Positions 1-7,484 of a DNA stretch of 55,658 bases are shown here, piece after piece. How positions within the stretch are numbered: position 1 is the stretch's first letter; every line of letters begins with the position of its first letter. The notes under the pieces are model-generated. The model was not told the origin of the DNA and searched no databases. It saw nothing but the letters and a program-made list of their open reading frames with translations. Where the stretch lies: the NCBI GenBank assembly GCA_045107005.1, contig JBGCFP010000039.1, forward strand, positions 1 through 55,658, written 5' to 3'. Source of the DNA: JBCCMA01 sp045107005 (GTDB lineage Bacteria; Pseudomonadota; Gammaproteobacteria; Steroidobacterales; JBCCMA01). The position numbers and the translations under genes are program-made.

Positions 1-618
1 AGAGCGGTCAGTCGCTGCGTGAATGCCCAGCGGATCAAGCGCGTATCGAAAGGGCGTTTCTATACGCCGAAGCCGGGTGTACTTGGCCCAATGAGCGTGA
101 GCGACAGCGAGTTGTTGCGCGACGTTCTATTTCGTCGTGGAAAACGCCGTGCGTATATCACTGGGCCTGCACTCTATAACCGGTTGGGATTGACGACACA
201 AATTCCAAAGACGGTGATGGTGGCCACTAATGGCGCTGCACAAACGAAGGACTTCGGCACCATCCGTATCAAGTACACGCCACGACGAGCCCCAATCAGT
301 GAATCAACTGTGCCATTGTTGGAGTTGCTGGACGTGCTTCGTGACGCAAAGAAGGTGCCGGGCGCCAAAGCCGATAACGTGGTTGAATTTGTCACTCGCC
401 GAATCGGCGCATTGAATCCTTCTGAGCTTAAGAAGCTGCAGAAAATTGCAGTGGAATACTACAGTGCATCGACACGCGCGCTATTGGGCATGATCCTTGA
501 GCGAATCGGAGAGGCGGTGTTGTTGGATTTGCGCCGCTCGATCAATCCGACCACTCGTTTCGAACTAAGCTTGAACTTGACAGAGTGGCCCGAAGCTGGC
601 GCCTGGAATATTCGTTGA
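1..618 (+). CDS. DUF6088/AbiEi-type antitoxin-like protein, 5' end outside window
   Basis: An open frame runs from the first base. A GTG at 19 is the first usable start in the window, but the six codons before it are open and the protein would begin inside the family's N-terminal winged-helix, so the true start is very likely upstream of the window. Visible features are a basic stretch followed by a RFYTPKPG-like turn, then a YITGPALYNRLGLTTQIP segment and a late PLLELLDVLRD helix, as in DUF6088 proteins related to AbiEi antitoxins of type IV toxin-antitoxin systems. AbiEi proteins usually precede an AbiEii nucleotidyltransferase on the same strand. Here the next gene is convergent, so the partner is either upstream of the window or lost. 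Family placement is from memory of the pattern and is fairly secure; antitoxin activity is inference. Confidence 0.6.
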   Translation, partial: RAVSRCVNAQRIKRVSKGRFYTPKPGVLGPMSVSDSELLRDVLFRRGKRRAYITGPALYNRLGLTTQIPKTVMVATNGAAQTKDFGTIRIKYTPRRAPISESTVPLLELLDVLRDAKKVPGAKADNVVEFVTRRIGALNPSELKKLQKIAVEYYSASTRALLGMILERIGEAVLLDLRRSINPTTRFELSLNLTEWPEAGAWNIR

Positions 619-681
619 ACCTGCACCATGCGCCGGAAACCCGGATTTAGTTAGTGAATGCGACGGCAATCAATCTCGTGG

Positions 682-1383
682 CTATGCTCGAAGCGTACTG
701 ACAAGACCTTGCAGTCGCTGCCGTATTATCTGCGCTCGCCCGCTGCCTCCATCCTGATCAACAAGCCCCGGAAGCGTGTTTAGGAAGTCGCCGTCGGCGA
801 GTAAAATACTAAAGTTGTCCTTCAGGTACGATTTGACGTCGGCGGATGCATCGAAGCAATCTTTGACGATGGACGGTCGCCCGTCTATTACGGCGACAAG
901 GTCTTCGATGTCGTGGCTGCCCATGTAATCCCGATTGCCGCGCCCGTGAAACGCTTCCAGCTTGGTGGCTAAAAACAAAGGCGCAGAGACTACGCGAATC
1001 GCGATGTCGTCCAGAGTATGTTCCTGTGCGCTTTCTATCGCCGCCGTGTACCACTGATTGGAAAAGCCCAGAATTTTCTCATCATCTGGCATTACGTCCA
1101 CTGTGATGCCGGCTACAGTGAAACGGCACTGCGGTCCGTCTGGGTCCGGTTTGAAACCAAGCTCGAAGAGGCGTTCCTGAAAACGGTAGTAATCGGGTCG
1201 GTTGATAAGCTCCACAATAATGTCGACATCCAAAGTCGCTCGAACCGAAACAATGTCTTCGTCTGTAATAAGAAATGCCGCTGAGCTGCCGCCGACAAAT
1301 ACGACTTCATGCACTAGTTCTTTGAGGCTCTTGGCTACAAGTGAGACCGTCTCCAGGCTTTCGGCCTTTGTCGGTTGAGTCAT
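682..1383 (-). CDS. AbiEii-like nucleotidyltransferase (candidate toxin)
   Basis: A 233-residue protein with a minimal nucleotidyltransferase signature: VGGSSAAFL near residues 30-38, followed about 15 residues later by TLDVDIIVE, which supplies the two metal-binding aspartates of a DxD pair. A later TKLEAFHGRG segment and SHDIEDLVAVIDGR are typical of the AbiEii/DUF6036 group. The start ATG overlaps the stop of the upstream gene by four bases (ATGA), so the two are translationally coupled. In AbiE-like type IV systems the nucleotidyltransferase is the toxin and a winged-helix partner is the antitoxin and repressor; the same arrangement is seen here. Toxicity and substrate are not shown by the sequence. 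It is convergent with the preceding AbiEi-like gene, with 63 bp between them. Confidence 0.65.
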   Translation of the reverse strand: MTQPTKAESLETVSLVAKSLKELVHEVVFVGGSSAAFLITDEDIVSVRATLDVDIIVELINRPDYYRFQERLFELGFKPDPDGPQCRFTVAGITVDVMPDDEKILGFSNQWYTAAIESAQEHTLDDIAIRVVSAPLFLATKLEAFHGRGNRDYMGSHDIEDLVAVIDGRPSIVKDCFDASADVKSYLKDNFSILLADGDFLNTLPGLVDQDGGSGRAQIIRQRLQGLVSTLRA

Positions 1384-2018
1384 GAGAGCCGCTCCTTGAG
1401 AAGCTCACGGGCGATCGATTTTTCCCGCTCCCGCCCGATACGGAACACATCCACTAGCACCAGCAACTCGTACAACATTGGGTCTTTTGCAGCCGCCGCC
1501 GGCGCGGACTTATAAATTGGGCTCAGTGCGTACCCGCTGGTTGACCCGGCTGCGTACCGCCACACTGGTGGCAATTCGTTTGTTGCACTGATCTTGCCGT
1601 CAAACAAAGCTGATGCAAAAGCGGTGGGTATTCCGCGGACCGGTGCGCCGCGTTCGGCGGGATAGACATAGCGAACACCGTGTTCGATAAACTCATGCAA
1701 CGATTGGCGGACAGGTATAGGCCGCGACTTTTCATCCAACTTGATCAACAAATTAGATTTGATGGCACGTTTGATTGCTGCGCTCACTTCTGCCAGAGAG
1801 ATGCCCGTCGCCTCGGAGATCGATCGATATGACCAATCAGACGCAGGGTCGAGATCAATTTCGCGTACAGAGTCTTCGACGCGCGATTGCCTTGATGATT
1901 GCAGTTGAGCTATCCATTGCTCTACTGCAGTTTCCCGCAGATCGCTCTTGGCGTGTAGTGCCGCAAGTTTTAGCGTGATCAGAAGGTCTTGGGGCTTAAG
2001 CATAGCGATCGGGCCCAT
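1380..2018 (-). CDS. Winged-helix partner of the nucleotidyltransferase (candidate antitoxin/repressor)
   Basis: A 212-residue protein beginning MLKPQDLLITLKLAAL after a possible five-residue extension: ATG at 2018 or at 2003, the second matching the usual MLKPQDLL family start. The segment SISEATGISLAEVSAAIKRA (about residues 65-84) reads as a helix-turn-helix. It is followed by HEFIEHGVRYVYPAERG and a C-terminal ELLVLVDVFRIGR helix. This family is commonly found as a two-gene unit with nucleotidyltransferases. It overlaps the downstream nucleotidyltransferase by ATGA. Just upstream lie a TTCGCGAA palindrome and a TTGTTC/GAACAA inverted repeat that could be its own operator. An antitoxin role is inferred from the gene pairing only. 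Confidence 0.55.
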   Translation of the reverse strand: MGPIAMLKPQDLLITLKLAALHAKSDLRETAVEQWIAQLQSSRQSRVEDSVREIDLDPASDWSYRSISEATGISLAEVSAAIKRAIKSNLLIKLDEKSRPIPVRQSLHEFIEHGVRYVYPAERGAPVRGIPTAFASALFDGKISATNELPPVWRYAAGSTSGYALSPIYKSAPAAAAKDPMLYELLVLVDVFRIGREREKSIARELLKERLS

Positions 2019-2355
2019 GTTCGTTGTTCGCGAATAGAGAACAAACTACGGTACGCACTGCGCCTTTGTCAAGAGTGCTTGTCTAACAATCCATGGCTAT
2101 TCAGCCAGTCAGACACGCCGATAGGCGTCGGGCGCAAAACCACCAGAAATTTGCGCAACTATAAAAAAACTACGCGTTTCGAGCCAACGGAAACCACAAA
2201 AACTGAACAGATTTCTGCGGAACAATTACGGACCACCTACAAATCGCACCCACTTACCCGAAACTAAGCTAACCTTTTGCTACGACGCAATATTATCCAA
2301 CTGTTCCGCACTTGCCCTAATGCAATATAATTAATAAGTTATTGATTTCTAAGCA
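2019..2355. other. AT-rich non-coding stretch at the element end
   Basis: No convincing gene is seen on either strand. The stretch is noticeably richer in A and T than the rest of the window, with runs such as AATATAATTAATAAG around 2320-2340. It carries the upstream region of the 2018 gene and leads into the tRNA-Phe fragment. Ends of integrated elements are often like this. Confidence 0.5.
2024..2044. promoter_or_regulatory. Inverted repeat upstream of the winged-helix/nucleotidyltransferase operon
   Basis: TTGTTC at 2024-2029 and GAACAA at 2039-2044 are inverted with a 9-bp spacer. The perfect palindrome TTCGCGAA (2027-2034) lies within it. The element sits 6-26 bp upstream of the first start codon on the minus strand, a usual place for an autoregulatory operator. 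Binding is inferred. Confidence 0.4.
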
Positions 2356-2401
2356 ATTGAAAATCCGCGTGTCGGTGGTTCGATTCCGCCCCTGGCCACC
2401 A
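2356..2401 (+). repeat. 3' half of tRNA-Phe: attachment site at the end of an integrated element
   Basis: The sequence from 2356 reads as tRNA-Phe from the anticodon loop to the CCA end. The loop TTGAAAA is at 2357-2363 with anticodon GAA at 2359-2361, then the 3' anticodon strand TCCGC, variable GTGTC, T stem GGTGG (2374-2378), T loop TTCGATT, CCGCC, acceptor strand CCTGGCC (2391-2397) and ACCA (2398-2401). The 5' half is absent: bases 2352-2355 cannot complete the anticodon stem and no D arm precedes. A 3' tRNA fragment of this length is the usual duplicate left by a tyrosine integrase. Because the fragment is on the plus strand, the intact tRNA gene should lie to the left and the element between them. 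Confidence 0.8.
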
Positions 2402-2402
2402 T

Positions 2403-2678
2403 TCACTGCGCATTGTTCATATCACTGAGAATCTTAGGGTGTTTTTCAGCAATGCGCAGCAGTGTTTGAGCGGGGCCTCTTGGTTTGCGACGACCTTGTT
2501 CCCAGTCTTGAATTGCATCAACAGATACGTTGAGCAAAGAGGCGAACTCAGTCTGCGTCATAGTCAGGGACTTGCGAGCTGAGATGGCGAGCCGTTGTTC
2601 CGGAGAGTATTCGCGCCCACGTTTAGTGGCCTTCATCTGCCGGACTGCTTCGAGTAGTTCAGAACCTTCGGGCGACAT
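2403..2678 (-). CDS. HigA/NadS-type XRE antitoxin
   Basis: A 91-residue protein with a helix-turn-helix of the XRE family at about residues 35-75: SLTMTQTEFASLLNVSVD, then the recognition part AIQDWEQGRRKPRGPAQTLL. The N-terminal region ahead of it resembles antitoxins placed downstream of RelE/HigB-type toxins. It lies 9 bp downstream of the toxin frame, in the toxin-first order typical of higBA and nadTS. The stop codon is one base beyond the CCA of the tRNA-Phe fragment. The frame is intact whereas its toxin carries a nonsense codon, so it may now act as a solitary repressor. A perfect palindrome upstream of the toxin (3010-3032) is its likely operator. Confidence 0.8.
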   Translation of the reverse strand: MSPEGSELLEAVRQMKATKRGREYSPEQRLAISARKSLTMTQTEFASLLNVSVDAIQDWEQGRRKPRGPAQTLLRIAEKHPKILSDMNNAQ

Positions 2679-2687
2679 TTTTTTGGT

Positions 2688-3002
2688 TCAGTCATGCTCG
2701 AGCGCCTCTTTGATCATTTCCAATTCGCTGGCCGGGATCGTCGATTGTTTGTTTTTCGCAAAAATCGAAAGTAGCCAGACTTCGCCGTCTGCGAGTCGAT
2801 TGAAGTAGGCGATCCTGACGCCACCGCTTTTTCCTACCCCGCCGAGCCGCCAGCGGATTTTCCTAACGCCGCCACTTCCCCGGACCACCGACCCAGCCAT
2901 TGGGCTTTGGGCGCTATAGACGGCGAAGGCCTAACGCTCTGATTCGGTGAGAAGCTTGGCTGCGCGTTGGCGGAAAAGCGGGGTTTCTACGACAGTGAGC
3001 AT
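2688..3002 (-). pseudogene. RelE/HigB-type toxin gene with an in-frame amber stop
   Basis: Read from ATG at 3000-3002, the frame begins MLTVVETPLF and after 23 codons meets TAG (complement of 2931-2933). It continues in the same frame as AFAVYSAQ, then MAGSVVRGSGGVRKIRW, GKSGGVRIAYFNRL and EVWLLSIFAKNK to the stop at 2688. Read through the TAG, the 104-codon product matches the full length and order of the RelE/HigB/NadT toxin fold. A single base change explains the break. A restart at the internal ATG (2900) would lose the first helices. The antitoxin follows 9 bp downstream. The locus is probably inactivated, though amber suppression is not excluded. Sequencing error is also possible, because only one base is at issue. 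Confidence 0.8.
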
Positions 3003-3009
3003 TGTAGCG

Positions 3010-3032
3010 TAGATACGGCAATGCCGTATCTA
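3010..3032. promoter_or_regulatory. Perfect palindrome, likely toxin-antitoxin operator
   Basis: TAGATACGGCA (3010-3020), a single central A (3021) and TGCCGTATCTA (3022-3032) form a perfect 11-bp-arm inverted repeat. It ends 8 bp upstream of the toxin start codon on the minus strand. HigA/NadS-type antitoxins normally bind such palindromes to repress their own operon. I could not fix the -35 and -10 boxes. Confidence 0.65.
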
Positions 3033-3215
3033 GCGGTAGTCGCCATTCTGGTTGTCTTGGAGTGATTTACCCGAGAACTGTTCAGTCGTGCCTTAACTTT
3101 GATCGCTCGGACATAGCTTGAAGGTGCCCGCTAGACCGGGGGCACTCCAGGGTGTGAACTCGCTGGGTCGTAAGCGGCCCCGCCAGACTTGGCCATCGAC
3201 TTCCGAGGCAAACGT

Positions 3216-3980
3216 CTAGAAGCGCAAGCCCCCATCAATCTCAAAACAGCGACCGTTAACGTAGTCGTTTTCGAGAACAAATTTGATGGCCGAGGCGATT
3301 TCGTGTGGCTCGCCCATCCGTCCAACCGGAATGGGCCCTGTCATTTTGTCGCGGGCCTCAGCTTTCATGCCCATCACCATATCGGTGGCGATAAAGCCCG
3401 GTGCAATGGCGGCTGAGCGGATTCGATAACGTGCAAATTCTTTTGCCCAAACAACCGACATGGCCTCAACGCCAGCTTTGGTCGCTGAGTAGTTAATCTG
3501 TCCCTTGTTGCCCGCGCGTGAGATGGACGAAATGTTCACAATGCAGCCGGTGCATTGTGTAGTGATCATGAGTGCGGCGGCTTCGCGTCCGCATAAGAAC
3601 ACGCCGGTCAGATTGACATCGATGACTTGCTGCCACTGCTGCAAAGACATCTTGTGAGTAATTTCATTCTCGGTTGCTTTGAGCGTAAAGCCATCGCGCG
3701 TGATGCCGGCGTTGTTAATCAGCCCGTGCAGTTTTCCAAAGCGCCCGCCAATTGCGGCAAACGTATCCGTCACTTGCTGTTCGTCAACAACGTTGGTCGT
3801 AAAAATGGCCACGTCATTCGAGCCGACCTGCTCGCATTCGCGCGCCGTTTGTTCAAGCGCGTCGGACTTAAGGTCGATAAGTGCCAGTGCGCACCCTTGG
3901 CTTGCCAGCGTGACGGCCGTAGCTCGGCCAAGGCCGCCGCCAGCGCCTGTGATGGCGACGACTTTGTTTTTTAGTTCCAT
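3216..3980 (-). CDS. Short-chain dehydrogenase/reductase (FabG/PhaB-like)
   Basis: A 254-residue classical SDR of normal length. The cofactor-binding TGAGGGLG is at residues 11-18, NNAG near 90, and the catalytic set is NISSIS serine with YSATK tyrosine and lysine. The C-terminal region with GRMGEPHEIASAIKF and ending IDGGLRF is of FabG type. The acidic residue after the second beta strand (ALIDL) suggests NAD rather than NADP. The start has a GGAG box five bases upstream. It lies 158 bp downstream of the symporter gene on the same strand and may be the last gene of the ligase/hydrolase/esterase/symporter unit. In that setting a 3-hydroxyacyl (for example 3-hydroxybutyrate or acetoacetyl-CoA) oxidoreductase is plausible, but SDR substrates cannot be read from sequence. 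Confidence 0.8.
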   Translation of the reverse strand: MELKNKVVAITGAGGGLGRATAVTLASQGCALALIDLKSDALEQTARECEQVGSNDVAIFTTNVVDEQQVTDTFAAIGGRFGKLHGLINNAGITRDGFTLKATENEITHKMSLQQWQQVIDVNLTGVFLCGREAAALMITTQCTGCIVNISSISRAGNKGQINYSATKAGVEAMSVVWAKEFARYRIRSAAIAPGFIATDMVMGMKAEARDKMTGPIPVGRMGEPHEIASAIKFVLENDYVNGRCFEIDGGLRF

Positions 3981-4138
3981 CGATGCTCCGAATATTTAAT
4001 GATTTGTTTGTGTTGACTGAGCCGCGTTGTCATTGATGCCCGAAGGCTAATTGGTATGTCCCAGCCCGTCGACGTCATTTATGTATGGCCTCTGTTCGAC
4101 AAATTCGAAGTTTTGCGCTGCTGTCTAAAAAATTGACC

Positions 4139-5635
4139 CTAGTCCGCATGCGTACGCCGGTTGGTCCACGCAGCGGCTGCGAGTAGCACGGGTAAAACAA
4201 TGAGCGTGGCGATCGACGCCGCGACCCCGGGGTTCGAGAACGCCAACGTCGACGACGGAAACAGCACGCTCCCTTTGAAAAATAGCCCAAAGTGAAAAAT
4301 CAGCGCGGTCACCGAGCCCGTCCACACCAGCGCAACCGGCACCCGCCGGAACAACACGCCCAGCAGCAGAGGTGGCGCGGTCGCCGCCGTCAGCCCGTAC
4401 ACGCCGGTTTGACCGAAAATACCTAATAGTTTTGGTGGCTGTAAATTGACCAGAAACGCGGCTACGGCAATGGCCACCAGAACTATGTGGCTTGAGCGCA
4501 GGGCCAGAGCCATTTTCTGTTCGTCGTTTCGCTCGACATCGCGATCGGCCAGGTTGAGCACGAGGTCATTGGCGGTAATTGTCGACATGGAAACGAGCAA
4601 GCCATCGAGCGTCGACATGGCGGCCGCCAGCAAGACGATGCCCACAATAGTAAATACCCAGGTCGGAAACATTGCTTGTAAAAACTGCGTCATGACCAGG
4701 TCTTGCCGAAACTCGCCCGTGCCCGCGTCCACCAGATTAGCCGGATCGACTGCCAGATGGGTAAAGAGCCCGACAAAGGCGAGCGACTGAAACAGCAGGA
4801 AAGCAACGGCGAACACCAGCAGATAGCGGCGCACAGCTCGGTCATCTTTTACATACAGCGCTTTGGTCAGAATGTGCGGCTGACACACAATAATGGCCCC
4901 AACGATAAATCCGGCGACATAGATTGAAAACACATCGTTAAACAACTGCCCGTCGTGGTTGACCAGCTTTGTCAGGCTCGGGTCGATATTGCGCAAGGCA
5001 TCAACCACCGGCACCGGCTGTGAAAACGCCAGCTTCGCGCATGCGCCAAGTACAAGGATCGACACGCCTATCATCAGCGTGCCCTGGAGCAGGTTCGTAA
5101 GCACGTGCGCGTAGGTGCCGCCGATAAACACATAGCCGGTCACAAACACCAGTGTAATTGTCAGCGCAACCACGTTGGAGACGCCCAGCAATGACTGCAT
5201 GACAATCGAAATACCACCGACCAGAAGCACTACGAAGGCAAACGACAAAAGGTTCAATACCGAGAAAAACAGGGCATAGCTGCGCGACTCATAGCGCTTG
5301 CCAATCCAGTCTGGAATGGTCAGTGCGCCGGTCTCGGCGCCAATACGTCGAAACTGAAATGACAGAACGATCAACATGGCTAGAAAACCGATGCCAACGC
5401 CAATCGCCATATGAAAAAAGGCGGCGAATCCGTCAACGTACACAAAGCCCGGGTTAATAATAAAAGTTGATGCCGACGACACGCTGGCGGCGAGTGTGAT
5501 ACCCACGACAAACGGATTCATGGCCCGGTCACCTACTGCAAAACTGCTGAACCCGCTGGTTTGACGATAGCCCCAATATCCGAGCAGCGCAGTGCCAATC
5601 AGATAGGCCAGAAACAGTGACCAGGCGAAGATCAA
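4139..5635 (-). CDS. Sodium:solute symporter (SSS family)
   Basis: A membrane protein of about 498 residues with roughly 13 hydrophobic segments, beginning IFAWSLFLAYLIGTALLGYW. It carries SSS hallmarks: FAVGDRAMNPFVVGITLAA, SASTFIINPGFVY and, later, AAAMSTLDGLLVSMSTITAND. The open frame extends much further upstream, but that part overlaps the esterase gene and does not look like protein of this family. I therefore choose TTG at 5633-5635, whose TTGA overlap with the esterase stop codon implies translational coupling. SSS transporters couple sodium to uptake of carboxylates, sugars or amino acids. Next to a depolymerase-like esterase and an acyl-CoA ligase, import of hydroxy acids or their oligomers is the natural inference. 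Confidence 0.85.
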   Translation of the reverse strand: MIFAWSLFLAYLIGTALLGYWGYRQTSGFSSFAVGDRAMNPFVVGITLAASVSSASTFIINPGFVYVDGFAAFFHMAIGVGIGFLAMLIVLSFQFRRIGAETGALTIPDWIGKRYESRSYALFFSVLNLLSFAFVVLLVGGISIVMQSLLGVSNVVALTITLVFVTGYVFIGGTYAHVLTNLLQGTLMIGVSILVLGACAKLAFSQPVPVVDALRNIDPSLTKLVNHDGQLFNDVFSIYVAGFIVGAIIVCQPHILTKALYVKDDRAVRRYLLVFAVAFLLFQSLAFVGLFTHLAVDPANLVDAGTGEFRQDLVMTQFLQAMFPTWVFTIVGIVLLAAAMSTLDGLLVSMSTITANDLVLNLADRDVERNDEQKMALALRSSHIVLVAIAVAAFLVNLQPPKLLGIFGQTGVYGLTAATAPPLLLGVLFRRVPVALVWTGSVTALIFHFGLFFKGSVLFPSSTLAFSNPGVAASIATLIVLPVLLAAAAWTNRRTHAD

Positions 5636-6630
5636 TTGAGGGCACCCGACAACGAATCGACAAGCTCTTTGATCACCGTTATTTGCAGGCCCTGTCGTGT
5701 GGCGTACTGCTTGTCGGTGTAGCCCCACCAGTCCCAGCAACCCAGCGGGTTTAGCGGCGCCATGCTGCTTTTGGCAACCTGCGGATAAAGCACCAACAGG
5801 CGGTTGGTCGATGCCCATTCGTTATACCCTGCGCCTGCGGCAAACGCGTCACCTACAAACTCAGTTGACTGCTGGCACCCGTGGAATGCAATGTGCAAAC
5901 CGCAGGCTTCGCCATTTGCGCACGCAGCTGGGACGAACAACAGCGCTTCATCGAGCATAGCGGCATCAGACGCGCCTGCCTGCGCAATGGCAATTATCTC
6001 GCCGTCCTGAATCTCAGCGCGATCCTCGGAAATGGTTGTGATGGCCTTGAGCATTTCTCCGGCTGCGTCGTAGTCGCAGTTGTTAAGAAAAGGCGACGCC
6101 ACGTCAGTGCACGATTGGTCGCCTACAATGCTTGGCATGCCGTGGGCTGCGGCCACATCACTCACCAGTGTGGTGTCAATGTTGTCGTGAACGCGGTTGT
6201 AAAAATCGACAGCCGCTGCGGTCACGTCGGGATGAATGACGCTGTCGTCGGCGCCGTGAAAGACCCAGACTCGATCGCCGCTGAGGTGCTGCAATTCATC
6301 TATCTCGCCGATGCCCGCCAGCGCAGTTGCGTAGTCGGCAAGTGTCGGTATCGCCATGTCGCCACCTTGCATGCAAGGCCCTAGAGCCTGACTCATCGAG
6401 CCTGCGGCACACCAATACGGACCGCCGGCAATAAGCCCGACACCGGATACTGAAGATGAATGCGCAAGGTGATATTGACCGGCCATGTAGGCGCCGGCCG
6501 ATATGCCCGACACTGTGATGCGTGAGGCATCCAGGTTGAAACGAATCGATGGGGCCTCTATGGACTGAGGCTCGCTGCAGGCCACAAGTCCGGTCAGCAA
6601 ACCCAATAGCAAAAATGGATGTCGAGTCAC
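5632..6630 (-). CDS. Lipoprotein PHB-depolymerase-like esterase
   Basis: A 332-residue alpha/beta hydrolase with a lipoprotein signal (lipobox LVAC, Cys18, followed by Ser, which favours the outer membrane). The nucleophile motif is GISAG with Ser44 very near the mature N-terminus. An acid residue is likely in VFHGADDSVIHP and the histidine in IAFHGC. The C-terminal NPLGCWDWWGYTD followed by YATRQG is characteristic of short-chain polyhydroxyalkanoate depolymerases and related esterases. Several cysteines (CAAGS, CMQGG, NNC, CANGEAC, GC) could form disulfides, consistent with an exported protein. It overlaps the upstream hydrolase by ATGA and the downstream symporter by TTGA. A related secreted esterase on another ester substrate is possible. 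Confidence 0.65.
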   Translation of the reverse strand: MTRHPFLLLGLLTGLVACSEPQSIEAPSIRFNLDASRITVSGISAGAYMAGQYHLAHSSSVSGVGLIAGGPYWCAAGSMSQALGPCMQGGDMAIPTLADYATALAGIGEIDELQHLSGDRVWVFHGADDSVIHPDVTAAAVDFYNRVHDNIDTTLVSDVAAAHGMPSIVGDQSCTDVASPFLNNCDYDAAGEMLKAITTISEDRAEIQDGEIIAIAQAGASDAAMLDEALLFVPAACANGEACGLHIAFHGCQQSTEFVGDAFAAGAGYNEWASTNRLLVLYPQVAKSSMAPLNPLGCWDWWGYTDKQYATRQGLQITVIKELVDSLSGALN

Positions 6631-7484
6631 GCTACGTCCTTTAACAAGTTGTCTATGGCCGTCAGAGACTCGGGCTCGTCAAGTAGCGGTACATGTCCGC
6701 GATTGGGCACATGAACCACATGAATATGCGGCAACCGGGCCTGCATCTTGTCGGTAATGTCTGTGGTGAGTATGTCGGACAACATGCCTCGAATGATCGT
6801 GACCGGTATGTCTGCAAGCGCATCAAAAAGCTGCCACGGATCGGCCATGACCGGTCCGAGCTTGCGCACTGCCGTCCCGATGCCGGGATCCATATCGAGT
6901 TTGGGTGTGCCGTCGGCGTTTTCTCGGTAGCTGCGTCGAACAAACCGGGCCCAGAACTCGTCGCTCAAACCTGGCAGGCCGAATTCATAAGCCTCGCGCG
7001 CTTGGGCAATGGCCTCGTCCCAACTGGCGACGTCTTCCTGCGTGCCCGTGTAGCTTTGTATGCGCGCAATACCGGCAGGATTGATCTCGGGACCGATGTC
7101 GTTCATCACCACTCCGGCCAATCGCTCGGGGTGGGCGCCAGCCATGGTCACGGCGCACAGCCCACCGAGTGACGTGCCCACTACAATAGTGCGCTCAATG
7201 CCAAGGTGATCCAGCAAGCGCCAGATGTCGTTCACATAGGTATGCGGGTGGTAATTGCGCCAGTCGCTGTCGTGTTCGGAAAACCCGCGGCCTCGAAAGT
7301 CCGGGCATACAACGCGGCGGCTGTGCGCGATATAGGCGGCCAAGTCTTCGAAATCCCGACTGTTGCGGGTAAGACCAGGCAAGCACAGCACGGGCGTCGC
7401 CGTGTGGCCAGCGCCAACGTCACGGTAAAAAAGCCTGAGGTCATCAGAGCTCTGATAGTACTTACCCTGATCACTCATCGGCAT
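6627..7484 (-). CDS. Alpha/beta hydrolase
   Basis: A 285-residue alpha/beta-fold hydrolase without a signal peptide, so probably cytoplasmic. It shows LCLPGLTRNSRDF (oxyanion loop), CPDFRGRGFSEHD, nucleophile elbow VVGTSLGGL with Ser105, a late MLSDILTTD for the acid, and VPNRGHVPLLDEPE for the histidine. The start codon immediately follows the stop of the acyl-CoA ligase (TGAATG), and its 3' end overlaps the esterase start. Within this operon, hydrolysis of oligomers or lactones released by the exported esterase would be a coherent role, but substrate is not shown by sequence. Confidence 0.8.
   Translation of the reverse strand: MPMSDQGKYYQSSDDLRLFYRDVGAGHTATPVLCLPGLTRNSRDFEDLAAYIAHSRRVVCPDFRGRGFSEHDSDWRNYHPHTYVNDIWRLLDHLGIERTIVVGTSLGGLCAVTMAGAHPERLAGVVMNDIGPEINPAGIARIQSYTGTQEDVASWDEAIAQAREAYEFGLPGLSDEFWARFVRRSYRENADGTPKLDMDPGIGTAVRKLGPVMADPWQLFDALADIPVTIIRGMLSDILTTDITDKMQARLPHIHVVHVPNRGHVPLLDEPESLTAIDNLLKDVA

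Noticed and set aside
5636..5818. A 61-codon N-terminal extension of the symporter frame
   Set aside because: It lies entirely within the esterase gene, contains no hydrophobic or conserved segment, and the first symporter helix begins only at the TTG that overlaps the esterase stop.
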